A DNA stretch of 64,000 bases from Parietaria judaica (Eukaryota; Streptophyta; Magnoliopsida; Rosales; Urticaceae): positions 10,926,606-10,990,605 of the forward strand of contig OX940865.1 of NCBI GenBank assembly GCA_954871525.1. The letters run 5' to 3'. Positions 10,869-21,900 of this stretch are shown piece after piece (positions within the stretch are counted from its first letter, which is position 1; each line of letters starts with the position of its first letter). The translations under genes and the position numbers were made by a program. The notes below the pieces were generated by a model that was given only the letters and a program-made list of their open reading frames with translations, did not search any database and was not told the DNA's origin.

Positions 10869-12239
10869 AATAATTCAAAATTATAACATCGAAAGAATCA
10901 TTCCATGTGCATAAATACAAACCCACGAACTAATATAACATTATCGAATGCAGGAAGAAGCAAAAAGTACGCAAAACAATTGAATATAAAAAAGATAAAA
11001 GTTATGAAGGCTGTAACATGATGTTCTGTTCTGAGCTTTTATTAGTTTATATTATAATTCTTCAAATTAGACAAATTTAATGTATCTTTACACGTCAGCT
11101 AGAATATAAATCTATCATATTTCTTTTTAAGGTTAATTGCGACAAAAATATCTAACTTTTTCAAATTCTCGCCGATGAGTATCCAACTTCAAATAACCTA
11201 AGTAAAAGTACCTAACGTTAGGATTTTGTCGCTGGTGTTTCAGTTTTGCCCAATCCGTCAACTAACCATTACGCCCAGTCCACGTGGCTGTTAACTTTGT
11301 GCTGACTGACCTCAATTTATGCCACGTGTTCATGCCACGTCAACACCTATTTTAACTAAAAAAATCAGGAAAAAAAAATTAAATCCACGTTAACTCAAAG
11401 AAAGTGTTAATTTAACTCAAAAGTCCCAATCAGTTTCCAACATTTTCATTTTACTTAAATTTATTTGTTTTGTTACATACTTAAACAATATTCTAACTCA
11501 ATTAAATTGGATAAACCTTCCCCAAATTGCACAAAAACATAAATCTTAATAATATATATTTTTTAATTAAAAAAATCTTTAAGATATGATATATTATTTT
11601 GGGTCAATAGAGGGGTGATTGTTGTGTGCAGTGTAAATATTATTTTAAATAATAAAATAAAGGCATAAGTATCACACTTCATTCAATTACATAACTATAG
11701 TACCAATTTAGAGATACGATTCAAAGTAGATTAAAGCTTCCAAGATTATAAAGATTGTATAAATGTTCTTTGGGAGAAAGGAGAGACACACAAAAAAAGC
11801 CAATTTATTGAGTCAAAAGAAAAACAAAAAGTTTATTTTGCTTTCCATAATCTCCTCTTAAGCCATAATTTAGCTAATATTCTACATGTAACACCTGAAT
11901 ATTTACCGGGGATTCGTACTAGAATAGCTATTACCAATTCGACCGGCTTACCGATAAATTTATTGACGGATACATTTCACAACGAGTTTACCGACAAGAT
12001 TTCATTTTTTTTTTGTTTTGTTTAAGTAAACCAGTTATTGATGGACAAATCGACAATAATTATATAAAATAATCATTTTGATAAATAGCATAAAATGATT
12101 ATATATAGTATGGGTTACACTTACACATTGGCATCGGCAGAAAGCAGTTTTCCGGCAGATACTATTCATAAAACAGTCCCATTAAAATTAACACATCAGT
12201 TTAATGCCAATATTTTAATACATACATATATATATTATA

Positions 12240-12535
12240 CGCCTTTTTTAAAAAAGAAATTTCATAAAATATCTCTCAATACATCACAAATTCTAAAAAA
12301 AAAAAAATCATAATTCTCAAAACATCCTTTTCAAATTTTATGTTACCAAAATATCCCTAACTTATCTGTTTTCCAGGATACGATATGTCAATTTTTCAGG
12401 ATGCGATTTGTCCATTTTGCAAGGGTATTTTGACATATGAAATTTGAAAATAATATTTTTAAAATTATGAAAACTTGAGAGATAATTTTAGACTTTGTGA
12501 TGTATTAGAAGATATTTTATGAAGTTTTTTTTAAG
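12240..12535. mobile_element. Foldback MITE-like palindrome
   Basis: Bases from about 12255 (TTCATAAAATATCTCTCAAT) match the reverse complement of bases ending near 12528 (ATATTTTATGAAG). The arms are roughly 110 bp around a short centre near 12370-12410. It is noncoding. The ends are blurred by A/T tracts, and no target duplication is evident. Confidence 0.55.
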
Positions 12536-13718
12536 AATAAGTACTTAAAAACAATCTAACAAGTTGCATACAATGATAACGTATAAAAATCTTGAAGGCT
12601 GCGAATTCTTTGGGTCAAATGAAGGGAAGGTTCCGTGCATAATAATTAGAGTAATTGGCAAATTAGTCCCTAAACTTTTATAATCGGTGCACTTTACTCG
12701 TTACACTTAAATTTTTAGCAGCAATGTCTTCATTTTTTTTTTCAAAAAGAAGCATGTTACTTTCAGTACATTACTTTTTGTCAGAAAATGCTGAATAGCT
12801 GCTTTTATCTTAGAAACTTTTCCCAAATTTGACGATTAGTGTTAACAAATAACTTAATAATAAAATGTATTTATTTTTTTAGGTCACAAAATGCGAAAAG
12901 AAAATATTTTTTTAAAGAAGTAAAAGCATTATTGCTACAAAATAAAATTCAGAAGCGGGACATTGATTTGTGCCAATTAAACATATAATTAAAAAAAAAA
13001 ACACGTTAAGTTTTCAATTATATTTTAATAAGGAGCTGTGATTCAAATTCCAAAGTATATATATTAAAGTTCCAAGAGTAAAATGCCCTATAAAATATTG
13101 GGTGTACTTAGTATTTTTATTTTTATTTTTTTGGTGACATTAACTCAAATTCAAAAACAAATATCCCTAAAAAAACTCAAAAACAAATATTTATAATCAA
13201 AGTTTTAATATTAAAATATTGATTCTTATCGAAATTGGATAGATTTTTTGAATTGATTTAATTAATAGAATTTCGGATGTGATGTTAAACTTTTTTATTT
13301 CTTTCGCAATCGAATTTAAAAAAGTGAACATAATTTTAGAAAAGCAAAATATAAGGGCTAAGTAATTTAGTTCTTGAAAAAAACATGAATTCCTGTTAAA
13401 AAAAGTACAAATATTAAGTACTTCCGCCGCTATTTAATCTAAATAATTTGATTATTCCGAAATGGAAAGGAGAGACGCCAAAAGAGGCCATTTATTTCCA
13501 GCTCAAAGAAAGAAACACATGACAGATTTGCTTTGCTTGCTTCAAGACTCAAGTTCAAATAAACACTCTCTGGGTTGATCCGTGTTACACCATTTTGGCC
13601 TGTAATAACCTTTCCTTCTGTCCGGGCCGGGCGGAACCGTCGAGATCGAAGCAGCGGCGACGTTCCGGCGGGCGACAACAAACGGCTAGCTCTTCATGTT
13701 AGATTGAAGAGCAAGAAT

Positions 13719-16700
13719 ATGAGCTCCAAGAACATGTCTCTCTTTCTCGTTGTAGCTATAGCTGTATCCACACTGCTGTTCCAAGCTCAGGCACAGACAA
13801 CCTTCCTCAACCGCCACTTCGGACCCTTCAACCAATCCTATTACGCCACGTTCGCCGTCCTATCTCCGGCGACGATCAGCAACGGTGCGCTCCAAGTCAC
13901 CCCCGACTCCGCCGGAAACTTCACTCTCCTCAACCGCTCCGGCAGGATCTTCTACAACCACTCCTTCACTCTCTGGACGACGCGGGGCGTCACCCCCGCG
14001 TCCAAGACGGCGAAACGCGTGGCCTCGTTCAACGCCTCCTTCCTGGTCAACGTCTTCCGGGTGAACGGCTCGATCACCCCCGGCGAGGGCTTGGCCTTCC
14101 TCGTCGCCCCGGGCATCGACCTGCCCACAGGCAGCGACGGGCAGTACCTCGGCCTCACGAACTCCTCCACCGACGGTAACTCCACCAACCAGATCGTCGC
14201 CGTCGAGCTTGACACGTTGAAGGAGGGATTCGACCCCGACGGGAACCACCTCGGGATCGACGTGAACTCCGTTCGGTCCGTGAAAACGGTGTCGCTCGCC
14301 GACCATGGCATCGAGATCGCACCAGCGGGGACAGTGTTCCACGTCGTGTGGGTGGAGTACGACGGCGATGCACGGGCGTTGAGCATTTACATGGCGGAGC
14401 AGCCGCAGGAGGCGGACGGCGAGTTCGTGATTCAGTCCAGGCCGTCGGCACCGCTGATTAATAAATTTGAGATCGACCTCGGTGAGACGGTGGCGCAGAA
14501 GTCCTACTTCGGGTTCGCCGCCTCCACTGGCAGCGCCGTCCAGCTCAACTGCATCCTCCGATGGAATCTTACGGTGGAACTTCTCCCGGAAGAAGGTAAC
14601 TAAGGGAATATTTTTCTTATTATACATAATTTTTAATCTGATTACAAATATATTTTTATCAATTTGTATATTTACATTTTGAAACTTCATGATACTTAAT
14701 AGGGTAAACTGCGGCTAATGTACCCAATGTTTGATTTTCTGCGGATTATATACCCAATGTTTATTTTTGGCGGCTAATGTACCCAATGTTTGATCCGTTA
14801 GATATTTTTGGGTTTTCCGTCAGTTGACCGTTAGAGAGTTATCCTCCACTATATGTACACTTTTCGTATTTTTGACATAACTCACTCATTTTTTGTCCAA
14901 ATTTTATGCACGACCTATGGTTGGAAAGATAAGAGATAGATCTACAACTTTGATGTTTTAAGTTTTGTAAAATAAGTTGTAAAAAAATACGAAATTTCAA
15001 ATATAACGTAAAATTGGACATTAGTTTAATGCAAAATATTTATTTCGAGCAAATTTTAATATACTTAATGACTTTTTATGATGAAATTTAAAAGAAAAAA
15101 GTTGTAGATAAATGTTTTATCTTTCCAACGGGTGTTTATTTATAAATTTTTAACAAAAAATGAGTGAGTTATGCCAAAAATATAAAAGATGTGATGTGAA
15201 ATAATATTTCATATTTTTGGCATAACTCACTCGTTTTTTATCCAAAATTTATAAATAAACACCCGTTGGAAAGATAAAACATTTATCTACAACTTTTTGC
15301 TTTTACGTTTCATCATAAAAAGTCATTAAGTATATTAAAATTTGCTCGAAACAAATATTTTACGTTAAACTAATGTCCAGTTTTACGTTGTACTTGAAAT
15401 TTCGTATTTTTTTAAAACTGATTTTACAAAACTTAAAACATTAAAGTTATAGATCTATTTCTTATCTTTCCAACCATAGGTCGTACATAAAATTTGGACA
15501 AAAAATGAGTGAGTTATGTCAAAAATACAAAAAGTGTACATATAACTCTCTAACGGTCAACTGACGGAAAACCCAAAAAATCCAACGGATCAAACATTGA
15601 GTACATTAGCCGTCGAAAATAAACATTGAGTACATAATCCGCAGAAAATCAAACATTGGGTACATTAGCCGCAGTTTACCCTACTTAATATACAAAATAT
15701 ACTAATCAGAATTTGATTTACAAATTGTTAAGATATATTAGATTTAGAATTATATATAATATTAATAAGAGATATGTTTCAATTTCAACAGAAGTTGGCG
15801 GCACCGGCACCGGTGGAGCAGTCGGCCTGGGACTCGTGATCGGGCTGAGCGTGGGTGCGGTGTTGGTGGCAATGGCGATTGCGGGGTTTGGGTACGTGGT
15901 GTGGTGGCGGAAGAGGGCGGCGGCAGATGATCCAACAATAATGGGGGCGCTGAAAAGCCTGCCGGGAATGCCTCGGGAGTTCAAGCTGCGGGAGCTGAAA
16001 AAGGCGACCAACGACTTCGACGAGAAGCGGAACAAGCTGGGGCAGGGCGGGTTCGGTGTGGTGTTCAAAGGGTGGCTGAGCGGCGAGCGGCTGGAGATCG
16101 CCGTGAAGCGATTCTCGCGGGACAATCTGCAGGGGAAAGACGACTTCCTGGCGGAGCTCACCATCATCAACCGTCTCCGCCACAAGCACCTCGTCCGATT
16201 GCTCGGTATTCATCAATTCTGTTCAATTTCTGTTTTCTTAAGATGCAGAAGGAATCAAAGATATGTTAAGTAATTACGACCGGAAACTTGAGAAAACAAG
16301 CACATAAATTTTACACTCATGGATAAAATAACACCAAAAACTTCATATTTAAAATAGTAATGTTTATGACATAATTATCTTTAATGAAAAAAAATTGATT
16401 TAAGATTACAGAATAATTCGACTATCTTCGTATAGGATAGTTGAATTATTCGGCTATATTCATACCGAACTATTCGGTCATCTAGTATAAGATAACCGAA
16501 TAATTCATCTATCTTCATATAAGATAGCCGATGCCAAACTATCTTATTACGAAGATAGCCAAATAATTTGTTTATCTTGGACTAAGATAATCGAATTATT
16601 CAGCTATCTTATTCGAATAAATAGTCTATTTATTCGGTTATCTTTGATAGATTTTTTTTAATTTTTTTTTTAAAGATAATAAGTAAAGTTATTTAGAATT

Positions 16701-18211
16701 AATAAGCTTGTGTACATAAAATAGTCAGCAACTTGATTGCTTTATCTTTCATATATATCGTAGTACGGTAAGTGTAAGATTTTGCGTGGATATCATGTAG
16801 TTCTGGTTAATTAGTATTTAACATGTATAGCAGTGTTGAATAATACATCGATCCTTGTCCTCATACACATGAAATGGCTATGAATTTAATTCAGATATAC
16901 TTGTCGCTATTCTATATATATAGAAATAGTGGTCCATTAATTTAGGAAAATGTCGAGATTATACCAACTTGTTGTAGAATAATCTAACAATAGATTTGTC
17001 ATATTGCACAACCTTTAGTATCTATAAATTACTTCAATTGAAGTATTTTTTAGAGTGGGTCTTTTTCTGATTTTGTTTTATACAAGTTGAAATATTTTAT
17101 GAGATAGATAATAACCCTTATTGAATATAATAAGTTCAAGTCATTTTTAACGTTTATTTCGTTTTCCCAGCACACATATTACAAATATATATTATATATA
17201 TATAGCTATAGTTCGAGTCATTTTCAAATCAGCGTCAATTATTTCTCTACAAAATTATGTTTGAATTTCTATATATATACACACAACAGAAGTAACAATT
17301 ACGAGTATTTAGGGTTTATTTACTTGTCTTTTTTATTTTATCAATGTATTTATGTCTTGTTATTTTCAATTTATCAATTAAGCTGAGAGTTAATTTCACG
17401 TGCTGCAGGTTGGTGCCACAAGAACGGGACGCTGCTGCTGGTGTACGAGTACATGCCCAACGGCAGCCTCGACAGCCACCTCTTCTGCAGCCCCGAGAAG
17501 GCGGCCCTCAGCTGGGAGCTCCGCTACAAGATCATCTCCGGCGTGGCCTCCGCCCTCAACTACCTCCACAACGAGTACGACCAGACCGTTGTCCACCGCG
17601 ACCTCAAGGCCAGCAACGTCATGCTCGACGCCCACTTCAATGCGCGCCTCGGCGACTTTGGCCTCGCGCGTGCCATTGAGAACGAGCGCACCTCCTACGC
17701 CGACATCGATGCCGCCGGTGTCCCCGGCACCATGGGCTACATTGCCCCCGAGTGCTTCCACACGGGGCGCGCCACGCGCGAGTCCGACGTCTATGGCCTG
17801 GGCGCCGTCATCCTTGAGGTCGTGTGCGGCCTGCGCCCGGCCACGCGCCGTGAGGGGTTCCAGTTCGTGGCGGACTGGGTGTGGTGGCTGCATCGCGAGG
17901 GCTGTGTGCTCCGCGCGGTGGACGAGCGGCTCGGGTCCGACTACGCTGAGGACGAGGCCGAGAGGCTGCTCATGCTCGGGCTGGCGTGCTCGCACCCGGA
18001 TGCGACGAAGCGGCCCACGACGCGGGACGTGGTGCAGATCCTCTCGGGATCAGTTGCGGTGCCGCACGTGCCGCCGTTCAGGCCGGCGTTCGTGTGGCCG
18101 TCGGCCATGCCAGAGATCGGGTTGGACAGTAACGGAAGCTATATTGACAGCGCGGGTACTAGTAGCATCACGACGGGCTCTTCATGGCGCGTTGGCATCT
18201 CAGAGCCCTGA
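13719..18211 (+). CDS. L-type lectin receptor kinase (LecRK)
   Basis: Plasma-membrane receptor-like kinase. Three exons, 13719-14595, 15792-16205 and 17409-18211, join in frame with GT-AG introns to 697 residues. Exon 1 encodes a signal peptide (residues 1 to about 25; start at MSSKNMSLFL) and a legume-lectin ectodomain with several N-glycosylation sites. Exon 2 encodes a Gly-rich linker, a transmembrane helix (about 303-330) and the kinase N-lobe: GQGGFGVVF loop at 376-384 and catalytic Lys398 in AVK. Exon 3 encodes the C-lobe: HRDLKASN (Asp495), DFG at 513-515 and GTMGYIAPE, so it is an RD kinase with all catalytic residues. The family senses extracellular signals such as eATP or carbohydrate patterns; this ligand is unknown. 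Most LecRKs lack introns, but here both introns are about 1.2 kb and carry repeats. An upstream ATG at 13575 would precede the signal peptide and is unlikely. Confidence 0.92.
14702..15681. mobile_element. 980-bp palindromic Mutator-type MITE in LecRK intron 1
   Basis: Perfect 9-bp target duplication TACTTAATA at 14693-14701 and 15682-15690. The termini are inverted repeats beginning GGGTAAACTGCGGCTAATGT. A 9-bp duplication and G-rich ends are Mutator hallmarks. The two halves are near-complete inverted copies (arms about 480 bp), and each arm contains a second-order repeat of CATAACTCACTC. It is noncoding. It lies wholly within the intron, about 100 bp from each splice site. Confidence 0.88.
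16400..16645. repeat. Short hairpin-rich repeat array in LecRK intron 2
   Basis: Variants of AATAATTCGGCTATCTT and its reverse complement alternate through this stretch, giving several small potential hairpins (for example CTATCTTCGTATAGGATAG). A related degenerate stretch lies downstream of the gene at about 18500-18640. Its origin is not recognised. Confidence 0.6.
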
Positions 18212-18902
18212 TTTTGCTCTTTATTTTTATTGCTTTTTTTTTAATTATTTTTTGCAATTCTTCCATGTTTGTTGTGTAACATTTTTGTTTGTTGTCAATT
18301 TCAATGTTGTTTCTTGGTTTATTGGGGGGTTTGGTGTATAAATTGTACACTAAATTGATAGTCTTAAATTGTACATAAACCTGTAAGAAGTTTTGCTGCA
18401 AATCTCCTTACTATATTAGTGTTTGCATGTAAGTGTAACAGCTTACCCAAGGGTTCTCTGTTTATATTTTACACTAAACTAATGTTCAAAAGTCGTACAT
18501 GATACGGCGATATTCCGGACATTTTTAACCAAGATAACCAAATATTTCGGACATCGCGAAGATATCGGAATATTTCAGCTATCTTAGTCGAAGATACCCA
18601 AAAAATTCGGACATCTTTGACCTAGATATTAAAGAGCCTCGATGTATAGAACGTGGATATTTACGCTACCATTTTTCTAAATAAAAAACTAGTTATGACA
18701 AATTGGACATAAACTGGCAAGAAGTTTTGGTTGCAGAGAACTCTCTTCCAGTTTATAACTTGAAAAGTAAAAAATTTATTCCGTGAATCTTTGTGTATGA
18801 TTTTCCAAAGAATAAGTTCCGGCTGTACATATATATACACTTCTTTCTGAGTATAAATAAGATATAAACTACTTACACAAATGCCCTTTTTGTAAGAGCT
18901 AT
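18212..18902. other. Convergent intergenic spacer between LecRK and ClpD
   Basis: Holds the 3' UTRs of two convergent genes. Bases about 18500-18640 repeat the AAGATA/TATCTT and ATTTCGGACAT motifs related to the array in LecRK intron 2. Nothing else is recognised. Confidence 0.6.
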
Positions 18903-21900
18903 CTACAAGATCGATGATGTATCCGAGAGGCGGATTTCCGGGTTCGATCGGTTTTTCACGTAGGGGCTTCCTGTATCGTCCAAGTCGATGATGGCAGTGT
19001 CGCCGGGATTGTATTCTCCGGCCAGAATGGCTTCACTCAAGAGATCTTCGATCGTCGAGGTTATCGCTCGCCGGAGAGCCCGAGCACCGTAAGTCTTGCT
19101 GTACCCTTGCTGGATTATAAACTCCTTAATCGACTCTGAGATTTCCAATTCGATCCCTAAAGACACGAGCCTTCCCTTCACCTCTCGCAACATGATATCA
19201 AAGATATCCAGCATCTGAATCACGAGGAATCAAGTTAATACCGAGTTCTAAAAATTCATCAGCACTCATGGTCGTACAGGCTAAAAGAGCATCTAGATTT
19301 ACAAGGATATTTCAGTTAATTCGAAATGACGACTCTTGATTAAAGTCAGCAGCCAATTTTATTGTTTCTTTCGCAGAAATTAAATCAAAGTTTCAGAAAT
19401 TATTCGTAGCGGGAGAGCAACCTACCTCTCGAATTATAGGCCATTTATTGTCTAGATTCATTAATTTTCGATAATAGAGTGTCCTGTGTTCATTTATCCA
19501 TTTGGGTAAACTCCATTTACACCCTATCATAGTGGTGACTCAAAATAAACGGAAAGAACCTGGGATTTCTCGAGGGGGCGAAACACAACCACTTCGTCAA
19601 TTCGGTTGAGAAGCTCTGGACGGAAATACCCCTTAAGCTCTTCCATTACTATGGCTTTCATTCCTGAGTACGAAGCCGTTTCATCGTCCGCAACAAAGAA
19701 ACCGATCGAAGCGTGTCTTCCCTTTGCAATGGCGCTAGAACCCACATTGGACGTCATCACTACCAGGGAATGCTTGAACGACACTCTTCGTCCCTGTTGT
19801 GACAAAAAATAAATCTCCGCAAATTAATACAAGTTTTTAAGCCAGTTTTGGAGAAGTGTATTGTTCAACATACCTGAGAATCTGTGAGGTGGCCATCCTC
19901 AAAAAGTTGGAGAAGGATGTTGAATACATCGGGATGGGCCTTCTCAATTTCATCAAACAATACCACTGTGTAAGGTCGTCTTCTAATAGCTTCGGTTAAG
20001 GTCCCTCCCTGTCCATAACCAACATAGCCAGGTGGTGATCCGATTAATTTGCTTACAGAATGCCGTTCCATATATTCGCTCATGTCAAGTCGTAACATCG
20101 CTCCTTCCTGAGTAAATGAAATGAAGTATGAGAGTAAAATTGTGATGACAATGAAAAAATAACACGGTGAGCAGAGATTTTACCCGTTGAACGATTTTAC
20201 CCGTTGAAGTAAAATGTTACAATTGAACAATTGTATCACGTTGAACGACCTTACAATTCAAAATCATTTATATCACGTTGAACGATTTTACCCGTTGAAG
20301 TAAAATGTTATGTATCTCAGTCTAGGTGAATGAATAGTTTTATCTTCATAAAAAGTTAGCCGTTTTTTTTTTCAGTCCCATCCATTACTCTGTCACGAAC
20401 CGTGACTTGCCTATGTTTAAATTATGACTTCTAGATACGTCATGTCATTTAACTTCATTACATGAATTATTTGATTAGGGTTTGAGTAACTTCGGTTTTA
20501 GGTTTTTGGGGACGGCCCACTAAGTACAATGGATGACTTTTTTACCCCTATGGTTTACAAATTCTTAATTACTTGTGTCTTTTCATTTTATATTGACATT
20601 TTGGGATGCTAAATCACGAGAAAGAAACCCAGGAAGTATCTGAAAATTATGTTTAGTTTCTCTCTAAGATTTAGGATATACGTTTTATGTCAAAAGGTTT
20701 CCCCGGTTTTAGATCCTTGACAAGATCTCCAACTTGAGACCATAACATATACTCAAAACACCAATTTTTTGGGTAGTTAGAAATTTTATCTAAGGCCTCA
20801 CCGAGCCAAAGTAGCATGCAGCTAAAGCTTTCGTGAGTTCAGTTTTGCCAACCCCGGTAGGGCCACAGAAGAGAAGAGCTGCCATGGGCCTGCTCGGATC
20901 TTTTAACCCAACTCGTGATCTCTTGACGGCTCGGCATATGGCAGTGACAGCCCCGTCCTGACCCACGACTCGTTTTCTCAGCTGCTCATCGAGACCTACC
21001 AGAACCGTTCTGTCATCTGCAGTGAGTTGTTCAACCGGGATTCCTGACCACAAGGAAGCTACTCTTGCTATCTCATTTGATCCCACAACCACGGGTCTGA
21101 GAAGATCATGAAGTCAAAATTACTGTGGATTAAAAGGTGTTTTCCAAAATTTCCACTTTGACACGTATATTAATAAGTATTAAGGTTAGGAAAAAAAATA
21201 TATAATTCAAAGTTAATAAATTACAACTCAACATAAGAGGTTTTTCAAAAAGATGATTGGTAAATTTGTTTTCTTTAATTGCTTTTCAAATGCAAAAGGA
21301 GTATAATAGACATGTAAACATAATATTTAAACTAATCATAGAGGATAAATTATGGAATTCATTTTTTTTAAAGGATAAATGAGTTAAAAGATTATCTCAT
21401 TATTCTATGCACCAAGGCGGCAAAACTTGATTCCTCAAGAAGCATGTGAGAGTAGATTTTGACGTCGTTTGGGGAAAACTTTTTATTTTTTAGAAAGAAA
21501 TCATTTTATTTAAGTTTACTAAATACTTCAGTTTTCAAGAAATTTGTGATGAATCAAACACATCCCAGCAATGCCAATCTCGGCCACAGCTTCAAAGTCA
21601 GAATTCATACTCATTGCTTGACGAGGAAAGTAACGTGGAGTTTGAATCATCGTCACTGGAATCATCCATGCCCGTAGAAGAAAGTTTTCTCGATTTGCTT
21701 GTAAGGACCTGGGTAGTTTAGAATTCAACATTGGTACTCAATTTTCTAAGCTAGGATATGGACCAGAAGTAACGAGTATAGTTACCACTTCATGCATGGC
21801 TTGCATGGTTCTGATTTCCTGCCAATAATCATTGGGCGACTTTGAAAGTATACCAGTCTGTTCTTCTCTTTTCTTCTTAAAGGCTTCGATCCGAGCTTTA

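Larger units (their letters stand above)
10331..13718. other. AT-rich intergenic region with small inverted-repeat elements
   Basis: No gene is recognised. It holds two separately listed inverted-repeat elements and, near 11132, a sequence GGTTAATTGCGACAAAAATA. That resembles one terminus of the Mutator-type MITE at 14702 and another sequence near 32710, so it is probably an old MITE end. The last 300 bp are the LecRK 5' region; an open frame from 13575 precedes the likely start at 13719. Confidence 0.5.

Noticed and set aside
13575..13718. Upstream in-frame ATG at 13575 as LecRK start
   Set aside because: It would put about 48 charged residues before the signal peptide; 13719 gives a standard secretory N-terminus.
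13860..14690. Long minus-strand ORF opposite the LecRK lectin exon
   Set aside because: Shadow of a GC-biased exon; no domain, while the plus strand has a clear lectin domain.
15713..16273. Lectin ORF and kinase ORF as two separate genes
   Set aside because: Splice sites at 14595/15792 and 16205/17409 join all three parts in phase to one 697-residue LecRK.
17396..17995. Long minus-strand ORF opposite the LecRK kinase exon
   Set aside because: Shadow of codon bias in the kinase exon; no recognisable domain.
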